In this document: piece by piece, positions 45,748 to 57,430 of the stretch
Numbering within the stretch: the stretch's first letter is position 1
Layout of the letters: each line of letters opens with the position of its first letter
Source of the DNA: Capra hircus
Taxonomy: Eukaryota > Chordata > Mammalia > Artiodactyla > Bovidae
Direction: 5' to 3'
DNA: 64,000 nt
Assembly (NCBI RefSeq): GCF_001704415.2
Contig: NC_030811.1
Coordinates: forward strand, 81,486,069-81,550,068
Notes under the pieces: model-generated
Database searches by the model: none
What the model was told of the DNA's origin: nothing
Seen by the model: the letters and a program-made list of their open reading frames with translations, nothing else
Position numbers and translations under genes: made by a program

Positions 45748-46492
45748 TTCATAACACAGTGTAAGAAGCTATATAAACCAAAAACTAATTTTTTAATAAT
45801 GTCTACTCAATGTTTAGAATCATCCGTCTTTTTTTACATGTAAATAATATATTTATATTAGAAAATGAAAGCATTTCTGGGGAATGGCTAAGACGTCAAA
45901 GATCATAAAATGTAATGTCAAGGACACTTTAAAAAATGTTGCAAGAGAAAAATAGTACATGTGGTTAGGTCACTGGCGTCAAAGCAATCATGTGTCTCAC
46001 AAGTATAGCTGTAGGGTTTTTTTAAATTGCATAAATTAAACTGTTTTCTTAGAAGTGTTTCAGTTTACAGTAATTAGAATCTGATGTTTATTTAAAAGAA
46101 TCTGAAATTATTGCTATAACTGATCCTACCATTTGCATAAGATAAAAACAAACAGTATCAGTGAAATGTTAAGATAGTCAAGACTCTATATTTTTAAAAA
46201 GGATTTATTGAAACTTACAAAAAGAACTTTAATAAGTTTTTATGCAGAGATAATTTAATGAAGTTAAACATGACTGAACAAATACTCATTCTCAAACACA
46301 GATGCATTAAGAAAAAATGCAAAGGAACAGAAAGTTGCCTTTGATTCCTTTCAGTGCAAGCTTTGATGTATTCATTTTCCTCTGGAAATTATTCCTTTAG
46401 AGAACTGTTTTAATGATAGGCAACTGAAAGACTGTGTCTTAATCATTACAATTTCAAATGTAAACCTGACCAGGGTTTTCACACCATAACTT
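45748..46492. other. No recognised feature
   Basis: AT-rich, without supported gene or repeat. Confidence 0.4.
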
Positions 46493-47106
46493 CAGTTCAG
46501 TTCAGTTGCTCAATCATGTCCCACTCTTTGAGACCCCATGAATCGCAGCACACCAGGCCTCCCTGTCCATCACCAACTCCTGGAATTCACCCAAACTCAT
46601 GTGCATCGAGTCAGTGATGACATCCAACTATCTCATCCTCTGTCATCCCCTTCTCCTCCTGCCTACAATCCCTCCCACCATCAGAGTCTTTTCCAATGAG
46701 TCAACTCTTCCTATGAGGTGGCCAAACTACTGGAGTTTCAGCTTTAGCATCATTCCTTCCAAAGAAATCCCAGGGCTGATCTCCTTGCAGTTCAAGGGAC
46801 TCTCAAGAGTCTTACCCAACACCACAATTCAAAAGCATCAATTCTTTGGTGCTCAGCTTTCTTCACAGTCCAATTCTCACATCCATATATGACCACTGGA
46901 AAAACCATAGCCTAACTAGATGGACCTTTGTTGGCAAAGTAATGTCTCTGCTTTTGAATATGCTATCCAGGTTGGTCATAACTTTTCTTCCAAGGAGTAA
47001 GTGTCTTTTAATTTCATGGCTGCAATCACCAACTGCAGTGATTTTGGAGCCCCCAAAATAAAGTCTGACACTGTTTCCACTGTTTCCCCATCTATTTCCC
47101 TTGAAG

Positions 47107-49157
47107 TGATGGAAGCAGTGGAAATGAGAAATAGGTTTAAGGGCCTTGATCTGATAGATAGAGTGCCTGATGAACTATGGAATGTGGTTCATGACATTGT
47201 ACAGGAGACAGGGATCAAGACCATCCCCATGGAAAAGAAATGCAAAAAAGCAAAATGGCTGTCTGAGGAGGTCTTACAAATAGCAATGAAAAGAAGAGAG
47301 GCGAAAAGCAAAGATATAAGCATCTGAATGCAGAGTTCCAAAGAATAGCAAGAAGAGATAAGAAAGCCTTCTTCAGCGATCAGTGCAAAGAAATAGAGGA
47401 AAACAACAGAATGGGAAAGACTAGAGATCTCTTCAAGAAAATGAGAGATACCAAGGGAATATTTTATGCAAAGAAGGGCTCAATAAAGGACAGAAATGGT
47501 ATGGACCTAACAGAAGCAGAAGATATTAAGAAGAGGTGGAAAGAATACATGGGAGAACTGTACAAAAAAGATCTTCACGACCCAGATAATCATGATGATG
47601 TGATCACTAATCTAGAGCCAGACATCATGGAAAGTGAAGTCAAGAGGGCCTTAGCAAGCATCACTATGAACAAAGCTACTGGAGGTGATGGAATTCCAGT
47701 TGAGCTGTTTCAAATCCTGAAAGATGATGCTGTGAAAGTGCTGCACTAAATATGCCAGCAAACTGGGAAAACTCAGCAGTGGCCACAGGACTGGAAAATG
47801 TCAGTTTTCATTCCAATCCCAAAGAAAGGCGATGCCAAAGAATGCTCAAACTACTGCACAATTGCACTCATGTCACATACTAGTAAAGTAATGCTCAAAA
47901 TTCTCCAAGCCAGGCTTCAGCAATACATGAACCATAAACTCCCTGATGTTCAAGCTGGTTTTAAAAAAGGCAGAGGAACCAGAGATCAAATTGCCAACAT
48001 CCGATGGATCATGGAAAAAGCAAGAGAGTTCCGGAAAAAGCAAGAGATTTCCAGTAAGACATCTATTTCTGCTTTATTGACTACGCCAAAGCCTTTGACT
48101 GTGTGGATCACAATAAACTGTGGAAAATTCTGAAAGAGATGGGAATACCAGACCACCTAACCTGCCTCTTGAGAAATCTGTATGCAGGTCAGGAAGCAAC
48201 AGTTAGAACTGGACATGGAACAACAGACTGGTTCCAAATAGGAAAAAGGAGTACGTCAAGGCTGTATATTGTCACCCTGCTCATTTAACTTACATGCAGA
48301 GTACATCATGAGAAATGCTGGACTGGAAGAAACACAAGCTGGAATCAAGATTGCCGAGAGAAATATCAATCACCTCAGATATGCAGATGACACCAGCCTT
48401 ATGGCATAAAGTGAAGAGGAACTAAAAAGCCTCTTGATGAAAGTGAAAGAGGAGAGTGAAAAAGTTGGCTTAAAGCTCAACATTCAGAAAACGAAGATCA
48501 TGGCATCCAGTCCCATCACTTCATGGGAAATAGATGGGGAAACAGTGGAAACAGTGTCAGACTTTATTTTTGGGGGCTCCAAAATCACTGCAGATGGTGA
48601 TTGCAGCCATGGAATAAAAGATGCCTACTCCTTGGAAGAAAAATTATGACCAACCCAGACAGTGTGTTCAAAAGCAGGGACATTACTTTGCTGACTAGGT
48701 CCATCTAGTCAAGGCTATGGTTTTTCCTGTGGTCATGTATGGATGTGAGAGTTGGACTTGAAGAAGGCTGAGTACCGAAGAATTGACACTTTTGAACTGT
48801 GGTGTTGGAGAAGACTCTTGAGAGTCCCTTGGACTAAAAGGAGATCCAACCAGTCCATTCTGAAGGAGATCAGCCCTGGGATTTCTTTGGAAGGAATGAT
48901 GCTAAAGCTGAAACTCCAGTTCTTTGGCCACCTCATGCAAAGAGTTGACTCATTGGAAAAGACTCTGATGCTGGGAGGGATTGGGGGCAGGAGGAGAAGG
49001 GGACGACAGAGGATGAGATGGCTGGATGGCATCACGGACTCGATGGACGTGGGTCTGAGTGAACTCCGGGAGATAGTGATGGACAGGGAGGCCTGGCGTG
49101 CTGCGATTCATGGCGTTGCGAAAGTCGGACACGACTGAGTGACTGAACTGATGGAAG
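47107..49157 (+). mobile_element. BovB inserted in BovB, 9-bp TSD
   Basis: Plus-strand BovB of 2,033 bp, 47116-49148, flanked by TGATGGAAG at 47107-47115 and 49149-49157. It begins at CAGTGGAAATGAGAAATAGG and ends GACTGAACTG. RT motifs are largely present (KATGGDGIPVELFQ, FKKGRGTRDQIAN, RYADDTSLM near 48377) but split by stops and indels, for example TAA at 47747-47749, the 20-base disturbance near 48034, an extra A near 48245 and TAA at 48407. Confidence 0.92.
47411..48288 (+). pseudogene. BovB RT fragments, multiple lesions
   Basis: Frames 47411-47749 (GKTRDLFKKMRDTK to DDAVKVLH, then TAA), 47798-48133 (SVFIPIPKKGDAKEC to IMEKAREF, then a shift) and 48103-48288 (KLWKILKEMGIPDHL to DWFQIG) are successive pieces of one RT. 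A separate frame, 48434-48649, continues with KVKEESEKVGLKL. Motif C is YADD, but no frame joins motifs A, B and C. Confidence 0.82.
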
Positions 49158-49262
49158 GAGATGCCATGATCTTCGTTTTCTGAATGTTGAGCTTTAAGCC
49201 AACTTTTTACTCTCCTCTTTTCACTTTCATCAAGAGGCTTTTTCACTTTCTGCCATAAGGAT

Positions 49263-50084
49263 GTTAGAATACAAAAATTCCCTGGAAGGGACTTAGAGTG
49301 GTGGGTTTTTGAGGACTCAGTATCCTTTTAATCTTTCTCTGTGTATAGTCTTTTTTATAGTAACCTGCCTGATGGCATTTCCCAACTGTTGAAGTTGATC
49401 AAGTATTAATAATTCTTTCTTCATGTCTCTCAAACTGACCTATGCTTATCTTTGCTCCTTATTTTTCCCAGCCTCCCAAACTCTACCTCTAGAAACCAAA
49501 TCCCAATGAGCAAACAAACCAACAATGAAACAATCCTCTCTGTCTTTTGTCTCAGTCATGCTGATTTCCTTGACCATTTATTTCCTGAATTGACCACACT
49601 CCCCCTCCTTGCCTCCAGTCTTTGTACATGTTTTGTCTCCACCAATTTTTAGAATAATATAAAAATTTCCTTTCAATAAGCCTTGTTAGGCCCCTCATCT
49701 TTTTAAGGACTGGTTTAGATGGTCTTCTTGTCACACCATAGCATCCCCATCTATTAGTCATTTTATTTGTCTCCCCTATCTTATTGGAATTTGCTTAAAT
49801 ATGTTCTGTATTTTTATTCCCAATGCTTAGTGGATCCCCACTGATTTGATGCAATCAACTTTAAATTTTTTGTGGAAAATTTATTTTATTTGAAGTCATC
49901 AAATAAAAGTTGCTAGCGCAACTAGGCAAAAATTATTATATTAATAATTACAGTTGTTGGAGTCCCCCACTTCACTCTGCAGACCTGCTCACCTAACAGT
50001 AGTCTTAACATAATAGACATGGGGCAGTTCCAGAGATAATTTAAAACAAAAGTAAATTGTTTTACTTTTTACATAGTCTATAAA
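49263..50084. other. No recognised feature
   Basis: Non-coding, no supported gene or repeat. Confidence 0.4.
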
Positions 50085-50527
50085 GATTTATATGATCCAA
50101 CCCCATCTCCTGTCACTCTCAGGCCTCCTCAAGCCTCTATAGCTGTCTTGGAGATTTCTGGACACTGGATCCTTTCCTTAGATCCTTATGCATGTAATTC
50201 TCTCTGTCCTGAGTTACTTGCACAGCCCTTCTCCCTCATTTAGGGCTTGCTCAAAAAACACTCAGAGAACAGGCTAATCTGGGCACCATGTCTAAAATAT
50301 CAACGTCTTGTGTGTCATTACTCTCTTGGTTTATCCTAATAGCTGTGCTTTCTTAGTAACTCTTTTCAATATCTGTTTTGATTTGCATTTTTTTGGATTT
50401 ATTACTCATCTAATTATAAGCCCAATGATAAGAAAGATTTGTCTTATAAACAGCTCTGTTTCTAGGACCTGGACCAGGGCCTCACACTGGGTATAATTTC
50501 AATGAGTATTGCTGGAAGGAAGGATAG
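50085..50527 (+). mobile_element. L2 LINE 3' end
   Basis: Plus-strand L2: CCAACCCCATCTCCTGTCAC near 50098, GCATGTAATTCTCTCTGTCC near 50189, GGGCTTGCTCAAAAAACACTC near 50243, GACCTGGACCAGGGCCTCAC near 50466 and GAGTATTGCTGGAAGGAAGG near 50504, in the L2 3'-UTR order. Confidence 0.68.
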
Positions 50528-52319
50528 ATTAAAGATTTTAAACCATTAATTTTCATGAAAAAAGTTTATTCATTGCTTCAAATCAAATTGAGGAGATGAC
50601 ATTCTCATATACTCAGACTAGGCATGTAGTCATCTCTCTCTTAGTTAATCTCAAATAGCAACAACAGATTGATTAAATGGTGGATTTAGTGATTATGTAG
50701 GAATAATCTTGTCAGAATTAGTAGAAATCATCTAATACATTTTAATTCATTGTGACTACAGAGAAAATTTATATATATACATTGTAAAATTACAGTAATT
50801 CCAGTTTATCAACACAAGATGTTTCTTAAGTGCTTGGGCTTTTTTCAATGTTACTATTTTAACAAAGTTGTCTTTGGGATGGTAATTCCATAAATACTTG
50901 TTGAGAATTGTAAGGCACTGGAGACAGAGCAGGAACTCCAGCTGTATCACAAATGATATTTCATTCTCCCAGCCATAGTGGTTCATGTCAAAAAGTGCCC
51001 CAAATCGGCCCTTTTGAAAGGCAGATGGTTTTGAAAGTTGCTTTTTAAGCGATTTTGAAAGTATTTGGGTACAGAGTTGTAGATGGCTACTTCCACCCCC
51101 ATCTTGTAGAGTAGTCCATCTATGGTTAAGAAAATTAAGGCGACCCACAGGAAGAAACAGAAACCAGCGACAAACAAAATCTTACAGGAGGTTGTTGTGT
51201 GATTTGAACTGGTCTAATTTTGAAGCTGTCTTTTCTAAAATTTGGGTGCTTAGCTTTTCTTTCAGGTCTCTGTGCTACCACAATATATGTCCAATACATT
51301 GCTTATTATTGATTAAGCTATTACCAATTGATTTCTGTCTTTGTAACTAATAAAATTTCTAACCAACATCATTATTCATAACAAAATACTTTTTTTGAAA
51401 ATTAGTATACTTTAACCCTATGAAAGTTTATGATGCTGTTAAAGAAAATAAAGATACATAAATACTTGGAATTTGCCTTAGTGCATTATAAGAACAAATT
51501 AAAAATAGTTTATATCATAAGATACCATTGGGGCTGGAGGCGAAAGTGTTGAGGGGGAAACTTTATACATGGCATATTATAATTTTTGGTCATTTACAAT
51601 ATTTTTTATGTTTATATTTTTAATAAAATAAATGTAGAAATATTTAAAAAGTAAAAAAATGAAAGTTAAGGCAATTCAACTCATACTGAGAATACTAAGC
51701 CTGTGTCTATACCACTAAACCATGTTATGTGTATTTGTTAGGCTAAATTTTTGTCTTGTCTTTAAATTAGGAGTGTACTAGTAATCTGATTTTGAAAAAT
51801 TTTGTGATTGCTATAAGCCACCAGCCATGATAAGGCAACTTCTTAGATATAAATCATGTTTCTAAGATCAAGTCAGTGCTTATTCAAGTTGTTTTATATA
51901 TTACTGTACCGTAAGAGTTTAACAGTATGAAACAAAAGACATATAACAAAAGAAAAAATCTTTCTATAAAGAATTGAGAGAGGAATCACAGAGCTAGTGT
52001 TACATATAGATTATTTTGTGTATAGAAAAATTTTGGACCAATATTCTTTAACTGTATTATTATATAGAGAGAGTGAAGATGCTAGCCCTAGGGCTCATCT
52101 GCTCTGTGATTTCATAACAGACACAGATGCAAGAATTGCTCTACACTTTAGATCTAGAGTCTCACAGAATTATGATGTGACTTTCTAGCTGCTGGAATGC
52201 ATTAAGTTCACATAGAATATACATGATTCTTCTCCTCACATAGGCACTGATGTTACCTGTGTCATCTGAACTAATTTCTGACTCAACATTGCCTGGATCC
52301 TTTTCATCAAGTAAAGATG
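50528..52319. other. Mostly no recognised feature
   Basis: 1.8 kb, very AT-rich. Overlapping minus frames 51177-50983 (with a hydrophobic run LFVAGFCFFLWVALIFL when extended) and 51148-50756 are discussed as a finding but not called as genes. Confidence 0.4.
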
Positions 52320-52470
52320 ATGCATCATAGCGGAAAAGAGCAGGACTTTTGAGTCATTCAAATCTGGGTTTGAAATCCTAATTCTTTTACTTGTAAGCCT
52401 TGGGATTTAGGCCTATTACTTAACTGTTTTATGCACAATTTCCCAATAGGAGAAATGGGCTGCTAATGTT
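52320..52470 (+). mobile_element. MIR SINE
   Basis: GGAAAAGAGCAGGACTTTTGAG at 52331, CAAATCTGGGTTTGAAATCC at 52359, TTACTTGTAAGCCTTGGG near 52386, then TTACTTAACTG and CAATTTCCCAATAGGAGAAATG. Plus-strand MIR. Confidence 0.7.
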
Positions 52471-52520
52471 GAACATACAGATTTTTTGTTAATTTTAATT
52501 GTGAGCAGTTTGACACATAA

Positions 52521-52688
52521 TGTTGTTGTTCAGTTGCTCAGTCATGTCTGACTCCTTGCAACCCCCAGGGCTGCAGCACACCAGGCTTCCCTGTCCTTCA
52601 CCATCTCCCGGAGCTTGTTCAAACTCATGTCCACTGAGTTGGTAATGCCGTCCAACCATCTCATCCCCTGTCGTCCCCTTCTCCTATA
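52521..52688 (-). mobile_element. BovB 3' stub with (AAC)n tail
   Basis: Plus strand starts GTTGTTGTTCAGTTGCTCAG and ends GTCGTCCCCTTCTCCT: 168 bp of the BovB 3' end. Heavily 5'-truncated. TSD not visible. Confidence 0.85.
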
Positions 52689-53280
52689 GTATCTCAATTA
52701 TTTATAGGCATTGTTACCATTACTCTATTCAACATCCAGCTCAGTCACACCAAAGAGCTGTTTGAATAAAAGCCTTATAACAAATAATGACAGAGGGAAA
52801 GCCTCTTGTAATATTTTGCTATGAGCAATTAATTTAACCTTCATCAAATAAAATCATTGTTGTTGTTATTTTAAAATACACTTTGCTCAGACTATTAAAT
52901 TGCCCTGTGTCAGTTCTAGTAACAATATAATAAATTCATTATGACTATAATAAAATCAGCATAAATCCTAACCTCTCAGGGATGATGTGTATGGTGAAAT
53001 TATCTGGAATTGCACACATAAAAATATTCATTCTTTCTGGAATGTATCTAAAATGAACTGCCCAAATGTGCCTGTAAGATTTTATTAAAAGTTTATTCCA
53101 ATGTATACTTTACCCTATAGTCATGGTTAATGCTTAAGAATTTACAGGGTTTAAGCATTCTCTTGAGAATAAAGATTGAAAATAAGATGAATTGATTAAG
53201 CAGCAAGACAACAAAAGACGTTTATTTTGGAGACTCAGGAAATTGTAACCCAAGTCTCTTCTGAGTGTTTGCTATAATGT
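52689..53280. other. No recognised feature
   Basis: AT-rich sequence. Confidence 0.4.
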
Positions 53281-53504
53281 AATCCTAATTGTTGTTGTTT
53301 AGTTGCTTAAATTGTGTCCTGCTCTTTGTAACACCATGGACTGTAGTCTGCCAGACTCCCCTATCCATGGGATTTCCCACTCAAGAATACTGGGGTAGAT
53401 TGCTGTTTCATTCTCCAGGTGATTTTCCTGACAGTTCAAACCTGTGTTTTCTGGACTGGCAGGTGGATTCTTTACCACTGAGCTCAGAGAAGCCCAATCT
53501 AATT
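53281..53504 (-). mobile_element. Bov-tA SINE
   Basis: Minus strand, 53291-53495: GTTGTTGTTTAGTTGC to the head complement GAGCTCAGAGAAGCCC. Flanks AATCCTAATT (53281-53290) and AATCTAATT (53496-53504) differ by one base indel. Well diverged. Confidence 0.82.
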
Positions 53505-54840
53505 ATGTGCTATATGATTTTTCGGTAACTTCTGAATTTGCACAGACAACAAAGCCACCAAGTGTGATTTCCTTAAATGTACAGATAAGGGGTATAGTGT
53601 CAATTTTATGAATCAATACTAGAGGACAGAACAGGTAACAGACCTTTAATGGGAAAATAAAAAGTGGCAAATAGGGTTTCATGCCTACATTGGATCAGGC
53701 CAACTTCTGATTAGTTCAATTGGATCAACTTCTGATCCTTTAAATTCAAATGTTTCAATAAATGTTGTAATCTATAGGCATATTTTTCTTAATAAGAAAA
53801 ATATGTTTTATTAAGAAATAAAAAGAAGAATCTTATTTCTTATAAAAAGAAATAATCTTTTTATATCATAATAAGAAAATTCATGGTGATCCAGAAGCCA
53901 TCCTGGGAGAGCTTTTCATTCATATGTTTTATATAACATTCAGTTCAACTCTTTATTTACAAACTTCAACAAATATTTGTTCATTCCACACTAGACCTTT
54001 ACATCCCTGAACAGATCTTCTAGAAATGAACTTGCCTCTCTGCTTCCTCTAATAAATTGAGAGAATTATTCCCACAAGAGCTTTTTGGATACTAGATATC
54101 AGCAAAATATACTAAAGTATTCAGAATCTCAATATTGTATGGCTCTTATACAGCAGTATCTTACCTATAAAGCACATTTTAAAAATGAATTGTAGTATGT
54201 GATATTTTAGGAAATCCAAGATGGAGTCTTATCTCCTACAAAGTAATAATAGCAGCAAAATCTATATGGTTTTAAGTATAAATTATGAAAACAAACTAAA
54301 AGGAAATACAATTAAAGCAAATCTCATTCTAGCAGTTGACCACACAAAAACTGAACGTATCAAAAGCCTTAGAAATGATCATCATTTAGGACCCTATGAT
54401 TTTTCTACAAGGAATTTATTATAAGTGAATTATCAACAATATACATATATACAATTTGATGTACAGAGATGTTTATTGCAAATAGATTGATGTTAATAAA
54501 AAAATAAAAACAAAACCTAGAAATCAACTCTAGGTCTAACAATAGAAGAATGACTAACTTTCATCTGTTATAAATATACATTTTCACACAATTTTAGGAG
54601 TTGGGATAATGCTCATGATACAATATTAAGTGAAAATTTGACACGTACTCTATGCAGTCCCATTGATGGAAAACAACAAAGGGAAATATTTATAACTATT
54701 TGGAGTGGTGGAATTGGGATGATTATTCTCTTCCTTTATTTTCAATTTTAAAAGGTCATATAGTAATTTCTGATTTTAAAAAATCATCATCATAAAACTA
54801 AATAATACAGACAGATGGTATATATAAGACTACATATGAC
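53505..54840. other. AT-rich stretch with clustered inverted repeats
   Basis: No gene. Positions 53779-53805 form a near-perfect palindrome (13-bp arms CATATTTTTCTTA and TAAGAAAAATATG, one-base centre). 53812-53842 carries TAAGAAATAA and TTATTTCTTA with an 11-base spacer. A third, AAAAAGA/TCTTTTT, overlaps 53844-53863. A 30-base-period duplication of ATTGGATCA occurs at 53689 and 53719. Confidence 0.65.
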
Positions 54841-55041
54841 TGAATAAAGAATCCACCTGCAGTGCAGGAGACACAGGAGATGTGATCCCTGGACTGGGAA
54901 GATCCCCTGGAGGAGGGCATGGCAACACACTCTGGTATTCTTGCCTGGAGAGTCTCATGGACAGAGGAGCCTGGTGGGCTGCAGTCCATGGGGTCCCACA
55001 GAGGCAGACACGACTGAGTGCCTGAGCGCTCATGCACACGT
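54841..55041 (+). mobile_element. Bov-tA SINE, 5'-truncated
   Basis: Starts within the tRNA head (TAAAGAATCCACCTGCAGTG) and ends GAGTGCCTGAGCGCTCATGCAC. The first 20 or so bases of the head are missing. Confidence 0.87.
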
Positions 55042-55532
55042 GTCTAGCTTCCTTTCATGTGTGCGAGGAAGATGCTCTACTTTTTTTCTCTTTCTCATCC
55101 AGTTCACATTAGTTTTTTTACTCTTACCTACCCAAAGAGAGTTTATGCATAGTTTAAAAAAAAAAACTAAGAAAAATTCCTATAAATGACCATTAAGTGA
55201 TCAGTGAGATTAATGAGGTTTGCTCATGACAGCTTTCACTGAGGAAATTGTAATATCAGCACATTTTACTTTTGATCATCATATATGATTATTTTCTGAA
55301 AGTAATTTGATAACAGTAGTACATATGGGATAGTTTTTATCCCATATTATATATAAATATGTATATGTAAGAACCTTAGAACAATATCCCCTTAAATGGA
55401 AATAATACAGGATTTTGTCTGCTGTCTTCCTCAAGAATATCCTCTTGCCTTCCAGGGTAAAATGATGTTTGCTCTTCCAGTATGAAACAAGTTTTTTGAC
55501 AATACAAAACTATGGGAATATAATACAAACTT
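55042..55532. other. No recognised feature
   Basis: AT-rich, no supported gene or repeat. Confidence 0.4.
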
Positions 55533-56081
55533 TAAATCTTCTTAAAAATATTTTATGTCATATTGGAGTATAGTTGATTTACAATGTTGTGTTAGTTTCA
55601 GGTGTATGGCAAAGTACATATATACATATCCATACATACGTACATATATACATATCAATTTTTAAAGTATTTTCTCATTTATACTATTACAGAATATTTA
55701 GCACAGTCCCCTGTGTTATACATTAGGTCTTTGCTGGTTATCCTAATTTGTCCCTCCCCTGACCTTTCCCCTTTGGTAAACAAAACTTTGTTTTCTAAAT
55801 CTGTGAATTTCTATTTTTTAGACAAGTTTATTTGCATTATTTTTTAGATTCTGCATATTAATGATATAATATGATATTTAGCTTTCTCTGTCTGACCTGT
55901 TTTACTTAGTACGATAATCTCCAGGTCCATTCACGTTGCTGCAAATGGCAATTTTTCCCCATTTTTCTTTTTAATGGCCGAGTAGTATTCCATTGTATGC
56001 ATATACCACATCTTCTTTATCTCTTCCTCTGTTGATGGACATTTACATTGCTTCCGGGTCTTGACTGTTGCCAGTCATGCT

Positions 56082-56287
56082 GCAGTGAACATTGTTGTTG
56101 TTCATTCACTCAGTTGTGTCCAACTCTTTGTAACCCCATGTACTACAGCACATCAGGCTACCCTGTCCTTCACCATCTCCCAGAGTGTGCTCAAACTCAT
56201 GTCCATTGAGTCAGTGATGCCATCCAACCATCTCATCCTCTGTCGCCCCCTTCTCATCATGCCCTCAGTCTTTCCCAGCAGTGAACA
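56082..56287 (-). mobile_element. BovB 3' stub nested in L1, 10-bp TSD
   Basis: 186 bp, 56092-56277, plus strand TTGTTGTTGTTCATTCACTC to CAGTCTTTCCCA. TSD GCAGTGAACA at 56082-56091 and 56278-56287; the uninterrupted L1 would read through one copy into CTGGGGTGCATG. Confidence 0.9.
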
Positions 56288-56394
56288 CTGGGGTGCATGT
56301 ATCCTTTCAAACCATGGTTTTCTCCAAATATAGGCGTAGGAGTGTGATTGTTAGATCATATGGTAGCTCTATTTTTAGTTTTTCAAGAACTTCC

Positions 56395-56659
56395 AGGGCT
56401 TCCCTGGTGTCCAGTGGTTAAGAATCTGCCTGTCAATGCAGGTGACACACATTTGATCCCTGCTCTGGGAAGGTTTCATATATGGCAGAGCAGTTAAGCC
56501 TGTGCACCTCAACTACTGAAGCCCGTGTGCCCAGAGCCCATACTCCAAAACAAAAGAAGATGCCACAACAAAGAGTAGCCCTGCTCTCTGCAACTAGAGA
56601 AAGCCCTCATATAGCAACAAAGATCCAGCACAGCCAAAAATAAATCTTAAAAAAAAAAA
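56395..56659 (+). mobile_element. CHR-1 SINE (cetartiodactyl tRNA-Glu SINE)
   Basis: AGGGCTTCCCTGGTGTCCAG head, ATTTGATCCCTGCTCTGGG, then the CHR-specific body (CAACTACTGAAGCCCGTGTGC, ACAAAGAGTAGCCCTGCTC, GCAACTAGAGAAAGCCC) and an A-rich tail at 56636-56659. Older than Bov-tA and inserted in the older L1. Confidence 0.88.
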
Positions 56660-57430
56660 TCTCCATATGCTCCTCCATAGTGGCTGTACCAACTTACATT
56701 CCCATCAGCAGTCAGAGGATTTCCTTTTCTCCACATCCTCTCCAGCATTTGTTATTTGTAGACTTTGGCATGATGGACATTCTGACTGGGGTGAGGTGAC
56801 ATTGATTTGCATTTCTCTAATAATTAGCCATGTTGAGCATCTTTTCATGTGCCTATTGGCCATCTGTAATACCTTCTTTGGAGATATGTCTATTTAGATC
56901 TTCTGCCTGTTTTTTAAGGTTTTTTTTTGTTTTGTTTTATATTGAGCTGCATGAGCGGTTTGCATATTTTGGAGATTAATCCCTTGCCAGTCGCCTAATT
57001 TGCAAATATTTTCTCCCATTCTTTGGATTGTCTTTTTGTTTTGCAAACACACACATCTGTGGTAATCAGTCTACAATAAAGGAAGCAAGACTTTACACTG
57101 GAGAAAAAGACAGTCTCTTCAATAAATGATGCCAGGAAAACTGGACACCTGCATGTAAAAGAATGAAGCTAGAACATTTTTTAACACTGTACACAAAAAT
57201 AAACTCAAAATGGATTAAAGGGTCTAAGTATGAGGCATGATTCTATAAATGATAAAACAACTAGTGGAAAAACATAAAACAATTGAGGAAAACATAAGAA
57301 CACTCTTTGATGTAAATTGCAGCAATATCTTTTTTGATCCATCTTCTAGAATAATGGAAATACAAAACAGGAATAAACAAATGGGACCTAATTAAGCTCA
57401 AAAGGATTTGAACAGTAAAGTATAAATCTT

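Larger units (their letters stand above)
46493..49262 (-). mobile_element. BovB host copy split by an inverted BovB
   Basis: Minus-strand BovB in two parts, 46493-47115 and 49158-49262, contiguous in element coordinates across the insertion (TGATGGAAG then GAGATGCCATGATC). It holds roughly the last 0.72 kb, ending near CTGCCATAAG at 49258. Only the 6-bp CCATAA is shared by the outer flanks. Confidence 0.88.
55533..57430 (-). mobile_element. Older L1 with 5' inversion (twin priming)
   Basis: 55541 to about 57041 is the L1 3' part on the minus strand (TTGGAGTATAGTTGATTTAC, CTCCAGGTCCATTCACG, CTCCATAGTGGCTGTACC, TTTTCTCCCATTCTTTGG). About 57042-57422 is the adjoining upstream ORF2 part on the plus strand (AGACAGTCTCTTCAATAAATG, ACTCAAAATGGATTAAAGG, AACAAATGGGACCTAATTAAG). 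The pieces abut close to the same L1 position. Short flanks TAAATCTT at 55533-55540 and 57423-57430 support a single insertion. It carries a BovB stub and a CHR-1 SINE. Confidence 0.85.
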
